Counted from the stretch's first letter, positions 1 through 7,393 are shown. The stretch is DNA of 16,123 bases from Actinomycetes bacterium (GCA_023431405.1 JAEYVZ010000072.1:1-16123); one strand, 5' to 3'. Notes: generated from the letters alone by a model not told the origin. Numbers and translations are program-made.

Positions 1-51
1 CCCCCCCCCCGGGGTGGGGGGGGGGGTGCTTTCCCCTCCCCCGCCCCCCCC
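1..51. other. G/C homopolymer tract at the window edge, probable assembly artefact
   Basis: The first 51 bases are almost only C and G runs: ten C, four G, one T, eleven G, then a short T-containing stretch and further runs of four, five and eight C. The alcohol dehydrogenase reading frame that enters from the right loses all resemblance to its family at base 51 and becomes Gly- and Pro-only low complexity. Such tracts are typical of a badly supported contig end, for example poly-G read ends. I treat it as non-biological, although I cannot exclude a real low-complexity tract. Confidence 0.7.
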
Positions 52-260
52 ACGGCCTCGACGATGCCGGCGCACTCGTGACCGAGGACGAGCGGAAGCG
101 GGAAGGTCGTCCACGTGCCGTTGCGGAAGTGCAGGTCGCTGTGGCACACGCCGCAGGCGGCGGTGCGCACGAGCACCTCGTGCTCTCGCGGCTTGTCGAC
201 GACGAGATCGTCGACAAGCTCCAGGGGAGTGTTCACTTCGTTCAGCAGCAGTGCCTTCAT
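1..260 (-). CDS. Zinc-dependent alcohol dehydrogenase, N-terminal fragment (runs off the window)
   Basis: This is the first ~71 residues of a medium-chain (MDR) zinc alcohol dehydrogenase, beginning MKALLLNEVN. It would oxidise an alcohol to an aldehyde or ketone with NAD(P) in the cytoplasm. Visible are the GroES-like fold start, the catalytic-zinc region ACGVCHSD (residues 35-42, with Cys39 the expected ligand) and GHE at 60-62 (His61 and Glu62). Full-length relatives have about 340-370 residues, so the structural-zinc lobe and Rossmann domain lie outside the window. The ATG is preceded by GAGGAG at a suitable distance. It starts 33 bp after the binding-protein stop and is probably the last visible gene of the leftward transport operon. 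From base 51 leftward the frame stays open but encodes only Gly/Pro-rich low complexity, so those residues should not be trusted. Substrate unknown. Confidence 0.85.
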   Translation of the reverse strand, partial: MKALLLNEVNTPLELVDDLVVDKPREHEVLVRTAACGVCHSDLHFRNGTWTTFPLPLVLGHECAGIVEAVGGAGEGKAPPPPPRGG

Positions 261-293
261 GGCCTTCTCCTCAGTCTGTCGTGCGCCCGCGGA

Positions 294-1319
294 TCACTGG
301 ATGCCGGGGTATTCGACCCGCTCCTCGTACGCCTTCCAGTCGTCGGCGTTGTCGGCGTTCCACTCGGGCAGGTCGCTCACCGTGAACACCTCGGTGCTCG
401 TGGGCCGCTCCGACTCGCCTTCGAGGATGTCGGCGATGCGCTCGGCCAGCTGGAGGCCGATGTCGGTGGGCAGCAGGTCCCACGTCGCGGTGATCGCGCC
501 CTGGCGGATGCCGTCGATGCCCTGACTCTCGGCATTCAGACCGGTCACGACGATGTCGCGACCGGACGCCTGCACGGCCAGCCCGGCGCCGAGCGCGGGA
601 CCGTCGCCCATCGTCCAGATGCCCTTCAGCTGCGGGAACCGCGTGAGGAGGTCTTCTGCGATGGGGCGGGCGGTCGCGGCGTCGTCGGGGATCGCCCGCT
701 CGCGCGCGACGACCTTCAGGTCGGGGCACTCGCTCTCGATCGTCGCGAGGAAGGAATCCCAGCGGGCGGCCAGCACCGGGATGTCGATGGCCTCGATCAT
801 GGCGATCTCACCGGAGCCCCCGGTCGCCTCGCACATGAACGCTCCCGACTTGGCGCCGAGCTCTTCGGAGGGAAGGTCGACCTGAACCAGGATCTCCTCG
901 ATGCCCGGTACCGCTCCGATCGCGAAGAGGTCGATGTCGGCCGCGACGGCGCGCTGCAGCGAGCCCACGACGGCGTTGGGATCGCCCGCCAGGTTGACGA
1001 CGATCGCGTCGACGCCCTGATCGACGAACTGGTCGATCTGCGAGACCTGCTGGTTGATGTCGAGCGCAGCGTCGAGGAACACCGGCTTGTGGCCGCGCTC
1101 GATGAGGCCGGCGGCGACAGCCTCGTACTGCGCGCGTGCGGATTCGATCGCATAGTTGGCGCCGGCGATGCCGACCGTGTATGACTCCTTGGTCTCCTCG
1201 CCCGTTGCGGGCGTCTCGGCCGGGGTCTCGCTCGATGTGCTGACGGTGCAGCCGGCGAGGAGCGTCGCCGCGAGGACAAGGGCGGCTCCGCCGGAGAGGT
1301 GACGCATGCTGATGTTCAC
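294..1319 (-). CDS. Sugar-type ABC transporter substrate-binding lipoprotein (RbsB/Peripla_BP_4 family)
   Basis: This 341-residue lipoprotein captures the substrate outside the membrane and delivers it to the permease encoded just upstream. Residues 1-23 form a lipoprotein signal peptide with lipobox LAGC, making Cys24 the lipidated residue. A Ser/Thr/Glu/Pro linker (25-47) is followed by a two-lobed type-I binding fold starting YTVGIAGANY. IDQFVDQGVDAIVVN and GIWTMGDGPALGAGLA are typical of the ribose/galactose-binding cluster. I chose the GTG at 1319 because AAAGGAGAT lies about 8 bases before it; an in-frame ATG at 1307 has no comparable site. The gene follows the permease by 90 bp and precedes the alcohol dehydrogenase fragment by 33 bp. 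Having the binding protein last in the transporter set is less usual. The ligand cannot be read from sequence. The dehydrogenase neighbours suggest an alcohol, polyol or sugar. Confidence 0.9.
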   Translation of the reverse strand: MNISMRHLSGGAALVLAATLLAGCTVSTSSETPAETPATGEETKESYTVGIAGANYAIESARAQYEAVAAGLIERGHKPVFLDAALDINQQVSQIDQFVDQGVDAIVVNLAGDPNAVVGSLQRAVAADIDLFAIGAVPGIEEILVQVDLPSEELGAKSGAFMCEATGGSGEIAMIEAIDIPVLAARWDSFLATIESECPDLKVVARERAIPDDAATARPIAEDLLTRFPQLKGIWTMGDGPALGAGLAVQASGRDIVVTGLNAESQGIDGIRQGAITATWDLLPTDIGLQLAERIADILEGESERPTSTEVFTVSDLPEWNADNADDWKAYEERVEYPGIQ

Positions 1320-1398
1320 TGCTGGATCTCCTTTGATGGTGCGTGAGGTGCTGCGTGGGTGGGTGTTCGGGTGGTTGTCCGCGGGGTGGTGCGGGGGT

Positions 1399-1419
1399 GC
1401 GCGTGCATGTCACACGCGC
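1399..1419 (-). other. Stem-loop spanning the permease stop codon
   Basis: A perfect 7-bp inverted repeat (GCGCGTG and CACGCGC) at 1399-1405 and 1413-1419 flanks a 7-base loop. On the coding strand the loop contains the TGA stop of the permease. There is no U-tract, so it is unlikely to be an efficient intrinsic terminator. Its place between the permease and the binding-protein gene is where mRNA-stabilising or attenuating hairpins are known to raise binding protein relative to membrane components. That function is an inference. Confidence 0.45.
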
Positions 1420-2399
1420 GTCGACCGGTTGCGGAGCCGGTCGAGGGCGATGGCGGCGACGAGGACGACGCCGGTGGCGATCCCCTGCCAGTACGAGGGC
1501 ACGCCGGCGAGGGTGATTCCGTTCGCGACGACGCCGAGGAACAGCACGCCGATCGCCGTGCCGCCGATGTTGCCGGAGCCGCCGGAGAAACTGGCGCCGC
1601 CGAGCAGGACCGCTGCCGCAGCGGAGAGCTCCAAGCCCTGTGCGCCGCTCACCGGCTGCGACGATGTGAGTCGTCCCGTGAGAAGGATGGCGGCGATGCC
1701 GGCGCACAGGGCGGCGATCGCGTAGACGCAGAACCGCACTCGAGCGACGTTCACGCCCGCCAGGCGTGCGGCGGTCGCGTTGCCGCCCACCGCGTAGACG
1801 CTTCGGCCGAAGCGGGTCCACCGCAGCACGACGAAGCCGACGATGCCGGCGGCGACGGCGATGAGGACGGGGATGGGGAAGCCGTTGATCGACCCATCGC
1901 CGAGGATCTGGATCAGGGGGTGGGCGATCGTGGAGGTCGGGATGCCGTTGCTCAGCACGAGCGCTGCCCCGCGGAACAGTTCGAGCATCGCGAGGGTCAC
2001 CACGAAGAAGTTGAATCCGCCGTACGCGATCAGCCCTCCGTTGATCACCGCGCCGAGCGCCGTGCAGGCGGCGATGGTCAGCAGGACTGCCAGCAGCGCG
2101 GGTATCCCCGATGCGAGCATCGAAGCGAGGAAGACCCCGCCCAGGGCGGTCATCGAGCCGACGGAGAGATCGAGCCCGCCGGAGATGATGACGAAGGTCA
2201 GTCCGACGGCGACGACGAACAGCACGGAGTTCGTGCGCAGGATGTTCATCGCGTTGGCGTACGTGAAGAAGTTCTCCTGAGTGACGGCCATCACGATCAC
2301 GAGGATCACGAGCGCAGCGCCCACGCCGAGGTAGCGGGTGGACACCGCCTCCAGCCGCGAACGCGTCGTCGGAAGGGTGGTGCGGATGGGGACCGTCAT
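1410..2399 (-). CDS. Sugar-type ABC transporter permease (RbsC family)
   Basis: This 329-residue integral membrane protein forms the translocation channel of the importer. Hydrophobic segments begin around residues 24-40 and 57-72 and continue along the chain, giving the 8-10 helices usual for the BPD_transp_2 family. Family signatures are GGLDLSVG (74-81), the cytoplasmic coupling loop GRSVYAVGGNATAARLAGV (198-216) and the GLELSAAAAVLLGG...SGGSG region (255-276). The length matches RbsC-like permeases. The start ATG at 2399 overlaps the ATPase stop as ATGA, a sign of translational coupling. A longer open frame to 2519 is only read-through inside the ATPase gene. The stop codon sits in a hairpin loop (1399-1419). 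A homodimer would be expected with the two-domain ATPase encoded immediately upstream. Confidence 0.93.
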   Translation of the reverse strand: MTVPIRTTLPTTRSRLEAVSTRYLGVGAALVILVIVMAVTQENFFTYANAMNILRTNSVLFVVAVGLTFVIISGGLDLSVGSMTALGGVFLASMLASGIPALLAVLLTIAACTALGAVINGGLIAYGGFNFFVVTLAMLELFRGAALVLSNGIPTSTIAHPLIQILGDGSINGFPIPVLIAVAAGIVGFVVLRWTRFGRSVYAVGGNATAARLAGVNVARVRFCVYAIAALCAGIAAILLTGRLTSSQPVSGAQGLELSAAAAVLLGGASFSGGSGNIGGTAIGVLFLGVVANGITLAGVPSYWQGIATGVVLVAAIALDRLRNRSTRV

Positions 2400-3898
2400 A
2401 GGGTCTTTCCAATCTCGTGCGCCCCGGAGGACTGGAAGGTGATGAGCTCCTCGGTGGCATCCGCGGCGTCGAACTCCGCCACCGTGCTTCCCGAGAACAT
2501 GACGTAGATGCGGTCGCACACACCGAGGAGCTCGGGGAGTTCGCTGGATACGAGCAGGATGCCGAGGCCGTCCTGCACGAGCGTCGAGAGCAGCGCGTAG
2601 ATGTCCTCTTTCGCACCCACGTCGACGCCGCGGGTGGGCTCGTCGAGCAGCAGCACCTTGGGGTGAGTCGCGAGCTCCCGCGTGATGACGACCTTCTGCT
2701 GGTTTCCGCCTGACAGCTCACGCACGACCTGCTCGTCGTCTCGGGACTTGATGTGCAGGCCGCGGGAGCCGCGCTCCAGGCTCGCCCGGTCGAAGGCGCC
2801 CGTGAGGAAGGCGAGCGGGCTCCGGTCGTTCATCGATGCCAGAGCCGAGTTCCGCAGGATCGACCAGCCCATGACGAGGCCTTCGCTCTTGCGGTCTTCG
2901 GGCACGTAGCCTATCCCGAGCCGGTGGGCGTCGCGCGGGCTGCGGATGCGGACGGGTTCGCCGTCGACGAGGATCTCGCCGGCCTCGGGGGTCTTCACCC
3001 CCATGAGGGTGCGAAGCACGGCGCTTCGCCCGCTGCCGACCAGGCCGGCGAGCCCGACGATCTCGCCGGCGCGCACGGTGAGGTTGATGTCGTGGAGATC
3101 GCCGCGCTCGATTCCGCGCATCTCGAGCACGACGGCGCCGGGCGTCGTGTGCGCCTTGTGCCAGTAGGTGGACAGATCGCGGCCGACCATCATCGACACG
3201 AGACGGTTCTCGTCGGTCTCCTGCGCCGTCACCGTGGCGACGTAGTGTCCGTCGCGGAGCACCGTCACACGGTCGGCGAGGTCCATGACCTCCTTCATCC
3301 GGTGTGAGATGAACGCGATGGCGACGCCTTCCGCGCTGAGCGAGCGCAGGACGCCGAAGAGCGTGGCGACGTCGTTCTCATCGAGAGAGCTCGTCGCCTC
3401 GTCGAGGAGCAGCACGCGGGGGGCATCGATGAGACCCTTTGCGATCTCCACCAGTTGTCGGCGCCCGGCCGACAGTGCAGCGACAGGCGTCTTGGCGTCG
3501 ATGGCGACACCGAGCCGATCGAGCACCCGCTGCGCAGAGCGGTGCATCGCCTTCCACGCGACCAGCCCGCTGGCCGTCGGGATGCGTCCGAGCATGATGT
3601 TCTCGCCGACCGTGAGCGTCAGTGCGAGTTGCGGTTCCTGATGGACCAGGGCGACCCCCCGCTCGCGCGCGCTCTTCGGCGTGAGGCTGTCGTGCTCGAT
3701 GCCATCGAGCGCGATCGTCCCGGCATCGGGCGACTGAGCGCCGGCGAGGATCGACAGCAGCGTCGACTTGCCCGATCCGTTCTCTCCCATCACGGCGTGG
3801 ATCTCGCCGGGCCGCAGTTCGAGGTCGACCCCGGCGAGGGCCGTGACGCCCGGGTAGCTCTTGCGGATCCCGTGGGCGGAGAGCACGGGAGCAGTCAT
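2396..3898 (-). CDS. Two-domain sugar-type ABC transporter ATP-binding protein (RbsA/MglA family)
   Basis: This 500-residue cytoplasmic ATPase powers the importer. Domain 1 has Walker A GENGSGKST (38-46), Q-loop Gln87, signature-like LSAGRRQ (142-148), Walker B ending LLLDE (163-167) and switch His199. Domain 2 (about 255-500) has a Walker A variant GLVGSGRSA (284-292) with Arg in place of the usual Lys, a canonical signature LSGGNQQ (395-401) and Walker B LLLDEPTRGVD (416-426). The asymmetry, with a degenerate signature in domain 1 and a K-to-R Walker A in domain 2, is the family norm for RbsA/MglA. The start ATG at 3898 overlaps the SDR stop (ATGA), and its own stop overlaps the permease start (ATGA). 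The longer frame to 4135 lies inside the SDR gene and is not real. Substrate unassigned. Confidence 0.95.
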   Translation of the reverse strand: MTAPVLSAHGIRKSYPGVTALAGVDLELRPGEIHAVMGENGSGKSTLLSILAGAQSPDAGTIALDGIEHDSLTPKSARERGVALVHQEPQLALTLTVGENIMLGRIPTASGLVAWKAMHRSAQRVLDRLGVAIDAKTPVAALSAGRRQLVEIAKGLIDAPRVLLLDEATSSLDENDVATLFGVLRSLSAEGVAIAFISHRMKEVMDLADRVTVLRDGHYVATVTAQETDENRLVSMMVGRDLSTYWHKAHTTPGAVVLEMRGIERGDLHDINLTVRAGEIVGLAGLVGSGRSAVLRTLMGVKTPEAGEILVDGEPVRIRSPRDAHRLGIGYVPEDRKSEGLVMGWSILRNSALASMNDRSPLAFLTGAFDRASLERGSRGLHIKSRDDEQVVRELSGGNQQKVVITRELATHPKVLLLDEPTRGVDVGAKEDIYALLSTLVQDGLGILLVSSELPELLGVCDRIYVMFSGSTVAEFDAADATEELITFQSSGAHEIGKTL

Positions 3899-4668
3899 GA
3901 TCGTTGGATTCCGCCGTCGATGCTCAGCACCTGGCCGGTCATGAAGTCCGATCCTGCGCCGCACAGGAAGACGGCGAGCGGCCCGATCTCCTCGCTGCGG
4001 CCCACACGTCCGAGTGGTGTGGTGGCGGTGATGTCCTGCATGATCTCCGGCACCGAGAGCAGGTGGCTGTTGATGTCGGTGGCGAAAGCGCCGGGCGCGA
4101 TGGAGTTGACGGTGACCGTGGGAGCCCATTCCCACGCCAGCGTCTTGGTCATGTTCACCACGGCGGCCTTGCTCGCGCCGTACGCGAGCCAGCCGGCGCT
4201 TCCCCGCAGGCCGATGTCGGAGGAGACGGTGAGGAGCTTCCCGGTGCCACGATCGAGCATGCGGGCGCCGAACGTCTGCAGGGTGGAGAAGGTGCCGATC
4301 ACGTTCGTCTCGAAGATGCGCGTCAGATCGGCGCGGGTCATGTCGCGAGAGGGACCGACGACGCTGATCCCGGCGTTGGCGATCACGGCATCGACAGGGC
4401 CGTCGACCCAGATCGCCTCCGCGAGCGCGCGCTGCGCGTCGTGATCGGTGACGTCGAGGGAGTGTCCGATGCCCGTGCCGCCCTCCGCAGCGATGTGCGC
4501 GAGCGTCGTCGCCAGTGCTTCCTCGTCGCGTCCGGTGACGTGCACTTCCGCGCCCGCCCCGGCCAGCGCGACGGCCATCGCGCGTCCCAGGCCTCGGCTC
4601 GCGCCGGTGACCACGATCCGTCGGCCGCTCAGTGATCGATCAGCGGCATCGGAGGTCGTCTCGGTCAC
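3895..4668 (-). CDS. Classical SDR-family NAD(P)-dependent oxidoreductase
   Basis: This 257-residue cytoplasmic dehydrogenase oxidises or reduces a hydroxyl/carbonyl group using NAD(P)(H). Visible features are the cofactor motif TGASRGLG (21-28), Asp72 in LDV, NAG (98-100), and the catalytic tetrad Asn122, Ser150, Tyr163 and Lys167 (YGASK). The end motif LSIDGG is also present. Similarity is to the gluconate 5-dehydrogenase / glucose 1-dehydrogenase-like group, but specificity cannot be read. The start is the GTG at 4668: there is no in-frame ATG nearby upstream, and GAAGGG stands 7 bases before it. It is the first gene of the leftward operon, translationally coupled to the ABC ATPase, and is transcribed from a promoter at 4725-4754 with a palindrome in its leader. 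Joint regulation suggests it acts on the imported substrate. Confidence 0.93.
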   Translation of the reverse strand: MTETTSDAADRSLSGRRIVVTGASRGLGRAMAVALAGAGAEVHVTGRDEEALATTLAHIAAEGGTGIGHSLDVTDHDAQRALAEAIWVDGPVDAVIANAGISVVGPSRDMTRADLTRIFETNVIGTFSTLQTFGARMLDRGTGKLLTVSSDIGLRGSAGWLAYGASKAAVVNMTKTLAWEWAPTVTVNSIAPGAFATDINSHLLSVPEIMQDITATTPLGRVGRSEEIGPLAVFLCGAGSDFMTGQVLSIDGGIQRS

Positions 4669-4692
4669 CGTGGCACCCTTCGCTTCATTCTC

Positions 4693-4709
4693 ATCATCTG
4701 GTAGATGAT
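4693..4709. promoter_or_regulatory. 17-bp palindromic operator candidate in the divergent intergenic region
   Basis: ATCATCTGGTAGATGAT has perfect 7-bp arms separated by three bases and lies in the only AT-rich patch of the 117-bp region between the SDR and ALDH genes. It falls about 10-26 bases downstream of the start site predicted for the leftward promoter, a position where a repressor would block RNA polymerase. It would also overlap the -35 region of a rightward ALDH promoter. It does not match the textbook GntR/FadR core, and no regulator gene is present in the window, so the binding protein is unassigned. Confidence 0.6.
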
Positions 4710-4724
4710 TCCCATTATTTGGGC

Positions 4725-4754
4725 ATAGTATGGGCGCCACTCCTCTCACGTCAA
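4725..4754 (-). promoter_or_regulatory. Predicted sigma-A-type promoter for the leftward SDR-ABC-ADH operon
   Basis: On the minus strand, -35 TTGACG (4754-4749) is followed after 18 bases by -10 TACTAT (4730-4725). That gives 5 of 6 and 4 of 6 matches to the consensus and satisfies TANNNT. Transcription would begin near 4718, leaving a leader of about 50 bases that contains the palindrome at 4693-4709 and the GAAGGG ribosome site. A rightward promoter for the ALDH gene is less clear: CATAGT (4724-4729) or TAGTAT (4727-4732) could serve as its -10. Confidence 0.6.
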
Positions 4755-4785
4755 GGCGCGGCGACCGCGCGGAATGGATGGAACG

Positions 4786-6210
4786 ATGCCCCTTGCGGAG
4801 CGACGGCAGTTCTACATCGACGGACAATGGTGCGACCCGTCCGACCGCTCCCGGAGCATCCCCGTCTACAGTTCGCTGACCGAGGAGGTCCTGGAGACCG
4901 TGCCCGCGGGAGATGCGCGCGACGTGGATCGCGCGGTCCGCGCAGCCGCGGCGGCATTCCCCTCGTGGTCGGCGCTGACGGTCGCTGAGCGGGCCGGGTA
5001 CCTGCGCCGCCTCGCGGCGGGACTGAAAGCCCGCGCCGAGGTGCTGGCCCCGCTCATCTCCGAGGAGGTCGGCATGCCGATCGCCGGCGCTCTCGACTAT
5101 CAGTCGCTTCGGGCGGCCGACTTCCTCAACGTGTTCGCCGACATCGCCGAGTCGTACGAATTCGAGGAGCGCATCGGAGACTCGCTCGTCATCAAGGAGC
5201 CCGTGGGGGTCGTCGCGGCCATCAGCCCTTCGAACTTCCCTCTGCTGCTGACCCTCGTGAAAGTCGGTCCCGCGCTTGCCGCCGGGTGCACGGTCGTCGT
5301 GAAGCCGCCGGAGACCGCGCCCGGCACGATCTTCCATCTTGCCGAGGTCGCCGATGAGATCGGACTCCCGCCCGGCGTCCTCAACGTGATCACCGGCTAC
5401 GGTCCGGAGGCGGGCGAGCCGCTCGCGACCCACCCGCTGGTCGACATGATCAGCTTCACCGGTTCGACCGGCGTCGGTCGACGGCTGCTCGAGCTCGGCT
5501 CGCAGACGATCAAGCGAGCGCATCTCGAGCTCGGCGGCAAGTCGGCCGCGATCGTGCTGGACGATGCCCCGCTGGAGTCATCGCTGCGTTCGATCGTCGA
5601 TCAGGCCTTCACCAATGCCGGCCAGGTGTGCTTCGCATGGTCGCGGATCCTCGTGCCGCGCGCGTCTCTGACCGAAGCAGAGGAGCTCCTGCGCTCGCTG
5701 GTGGGCGAGTACCGCATGGGCAATCCGCTCGATCCGGAGACGACGCTGGGGCCGATCGTCACCCATGCGGCGAGGGAGCGCGTCCACGCGTTCGTGGCGG
5801 GCGCCGTATCCGACGGCGCACGGCTCATCGCCGGAGGGACCGGGACGGGCGAGATGCAGCGCGGCTACTTCGTACAGCCGACGGTCGTCTCCGGCGTGGA
5901 CAACGCAATGCGCATCGCGCAGGAGGTGATCTTCGGCCCGGTCGTCAGTGTGATCGCGCACGATGGCGACCGCGACGCGGTGCGCATCGCCAACGACTCG
6001 ATCTTCGGACTGCACGGCGCGGTGTTCTCAGCTGACGACGAACGGGCTCTGGGCATCGCCCGTGGCATGCGCACGGGCCAGGTCGACCTCAACGGATTCA
6101 AGATGGGGATGCGTGCTCCCTTCGGCGGCTTCAAGCAGTCCGGGATCGGACGGGAGCTCGGCGCCTACGGCCTCCGTGAGTATCTCGAGGTGAAGTCGAT
6201 CCAGCTGTGA
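4786..6210 (+). CDS. NAD(P)-dependent aldehyde dehydrogenase
   Basis: This 474-residue cytoplasmic enzyme oxidises an aldehyde to the carboxylic acid. All landmarks of the ALDH superfamily are present: SPSNFP with Asn150, VVKPPE with Lys173, FTGSTGVG (224-231), LELGG with catalytic-base Glu248, nucleophile Cys282 in NAGQVCFAWSR, and EVIFGP (380-385). The FGGFKQSGIGRELG motif near the C terminus is also intact, so it should be active. I prefer the ATG at 4786, preceded by GGATGG. An ATG four codons earlier (4774) has GGA directly adjacent and no proper spacing. The gene diverges from the SDR-ABC-ADH operon across a shared control region and ends in a strong terminator. This suggests it completes an alcohol-to-aldehyde-to-acid route. 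The exact substrate is unknown. Confidence 0.95.
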   Translation: MPLAERRQFYIDGQWCDPSDRSRSIPVYSSLTEEVLETVPAGDARDVDRAVRAAAAAFPSWSALTVAERAGYLRRLAAGLKARAEVLAPLISEEVGMPIAGALDYQSLRAADFLNVFADIAESYEFEERIGDSLVIKEPVGVVAAISPSNFPLLLTLVKVGPALAAGCTVVVKPPETAPGTIFHLAEVADEIGLPPGVLNVITGYGPEAGEPLATHPLVDMISFTGSTGVGRRLLELGSQTIKRAHLELGGKSAAIVLDDAPLESSLRSIVDQAFTNAGQVCFAWSRILVPRASLTEAEELLRSLVGEYRMGNPLDPETTLGPIVTHAARERVHAFVAGAVSDGARLIAGGTGTGEMQRGYFVQPTVVSGVDNAMRIAQEVIFGPVVSVIAHDGDRDAVRIANDSIFGLHGAVFSADDERALGIARGMRTGQVDLNGFKMGMRAPFGGFKQSGIGRELGAYGLREYLEVKSIQL

Positions 6211-6221
6211 GTCCCCCGAAG

Positions 6222-6262
6222 GACGATGCCCCCTCTCGGTCCGGAGGGGGCATCGTCTTTCT
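6222..6262 (+). terminator. Strong intrinsic terminator after the aldehyde dehydrogenase gene
   Basis: A perfect 14-bp stem (6222-6235 pairing with 6244-6257) encloses an 8-base loop and is followed by TTTCT. It begins 12 bases after the ALDH stop. Because the aldo/keto reductase gene is transcribed toward it from the other side, the stem may also help stop leftward transcripts, although the U-tract exists only on the plus strand. It marks the right edge of the catabolic island. Confidence 0.88.
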
Positions 6263-6282
6263 GCGAGCGGAGGTGGCCTGGC

Positions 6283-7224
6283 TCAGGACGCCGAAGCGGC
6301 GTCGAGTGCTGCCATCTCCGCTGCCGAGAGCGAGATGTGCGGGTGGGCCATGAGGGCGGGCAGCTGCTCGACCGTGCGTGCGCTGGCGATCGGCGCGGCG
6401 ACCATGGGGCGCGCATCGAGCCACGCGAGCGCGATGGTGGCCACCGCCACTCCGTGGGCGGCGGCCACCTCGTCGAGCGCTGACAGCACGCGCCGTCCGG
6501 AGTCGGTGAGGTAGCCGGCCGCGCCCGCCGCCCGCGGGCTCGACGAGTCGTCGCTGCCGTTGCGGTACTTTCCGGTCAGGAAGCCGCGGGCGAGCGCGTA
6601 GTACGGCACGACCGCGAGCCCCTCTTGCTCCGCGACCGGAATCACGGTCGATTCGATGCCGCGCTCGACGAGGCTGTAGTGGGGCTGCACCGCCACGGGC
6701 GCATGGAGCCCTTCTCGCCGTGCGATGTCACACCACTGCACGATGCGGTCCGGGGTGAAGTTCGAGAGGCCGATCCATCGGATCTTCCCGGCATCCACGA
6801 GTGCCGAGAACGCCGCGACCGACTCTTCGAGCGGCGTGTGGGGGTCGTCGTAGTGGGCGTAGTACAGGTCGATGTGGTCGGTGCCGAGCCGGTCCAGCGA
6901 TGCCTCGGCGGCGCGGGTGACGTTGTCGGCGCTGAGCCCTCGGAAGTCCGGGTGCTGACTCACCTTCGTCGCGATGACGACGGCATCCCTCCGCTGCGAG
7001 CGCAGCCAAGTGCCGATGGTGCGCTCGGACTCCCCTCCGGTGTTGCCGGGGATCCATGCCGAGTAGGAGTCGGCGGTGTCGAGGAAGTTGCCGCCGCCGT
7101 CGGTGTAGGTGGAGAGGACATCGTGCGAGGTCTTCTCGTCGGCGGTCCACCCGAAGACATTCGTTCCGAGCGCGAGCGGGAAGATGTCGAGATCAGATCT
7201 GCCGAGTCGACGTGTGGGGGGCAT
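6283..7224 (-). CDS. Aldo/keto reductase
   Basis: This 313-residue cytosolic oxidoreductase of the AKR superfamily reduces aldehydes or ketones with NADPH on a TIM-barrel fold. The catalytic tetrad is complete: Asp49 and Tyr54 in FLDTADSY, Lys87 in VIATK, and His124 in DLYYAHYDDP. GKIRWIGLSNF and YYALARGFLTGKY are typical of the aryl-alcohol dehydrogenase-like / IolS-type branch. The start ATG at 7224 has GGAGAG a few bases upstream. It stands alone: it faces the ALDH gene across a strong terminator and is separated from the kinase gene by 169 bp. I therefore do not count it as part of the ABC-linked pathway. The physiological substrate cannot be told from sequence. Confidence 0.93.
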   Translation of the reverse strand: MPPTRRLGRSDLDIFPLALGTNVFGWTADEKTSHDVLSTYTDGGGNFLDTADSYSAWIPGNTGGESERTIGTWLRSQRRDAVVIATKVSQHPDFRGLSADNVTRAAEASLDRLGTDHIDLYYAHYDDPHTPLEESVAAFSALVDAGKIRWIGLSNFTPDRIVQWCDIARREGLHAPVAVQPHYSLVERGIESTVIPVAEQEGLAVVPYYALARGFLTGKYRNGSDDSSSPRAAGAAGYLTDSGRRVLSALDEVAAAHGVAVATIALAWLDARPMVAAPIASARTVEQLPALMAHPHISLSAAEMAALDAASAS

Positions 7225-7294
7225 GCTCTCTCCGTTGAGTCAGATGGTGGGACATTGCGAAGGTATCCGATCCCCACATTACGGGAAAGTGTCA

Positions 7295-7313
7295 CTCACA
7301 ATATGAGATATCT
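7295..7313. promoter_or_regulatory. Possible regulatory palindromes upstream of the aldo/keto reductase
   Basis: The 169-bp region between the aldo/keto reductase start and the kinase stop contains one AT-rich patch with CTCACAATATGAG (4-bp arms) overlapping the perfect 8-bp palindrome AGATATCT. It lies about 70-90 bp upstream of the reductase ATG, a reasonable place for a control site. I see no clear -35/-10 pair and no strong terminator for the kinase gene here. This is a weak suggestion. Confidence 0.25.
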
Positions 7314-7393
7314 GAGGCGAAGTGGCCGTGTCACGTCAGCGCTTGACCTGGTGAGGGCACGCGGCCGCACGAATCGTCGTGGATCGGAGGGCG

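Noticed and set aside
808..2721. A 637-residue leftward frame crossing the binding protein, permease and ATPase genes
   Set aside because: It overlaps three well-supported genes in another frame and its sequence is Arg/Pro/Ser low complexity.
2396..3898. Degenerate ABC motifs (LSAGRRQ in domain 1, Arg for Lys in the domain 2 Walker A) as a sign of a broken ATPase
   Set aside because: The same asymmetry is the rule in RbsA/MglA-type proteins, so it does not indicate loss of function.
6283..7224. Aldo/keto reductase as part of the ABC-linked oxidation pathway
   Set aside because: It faces ALDH across a strong terminator and has its own upstream region. There is no shared palindrome, so only proximity supports the link.
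7368..7381. Small inverted repeat CACGA-ATCG-TCGTG after the kinase stop as a terminator
   Set aside because: There are only 5 bp of stem and no U-tract. This is expected by chance in such GC-rich DNA.
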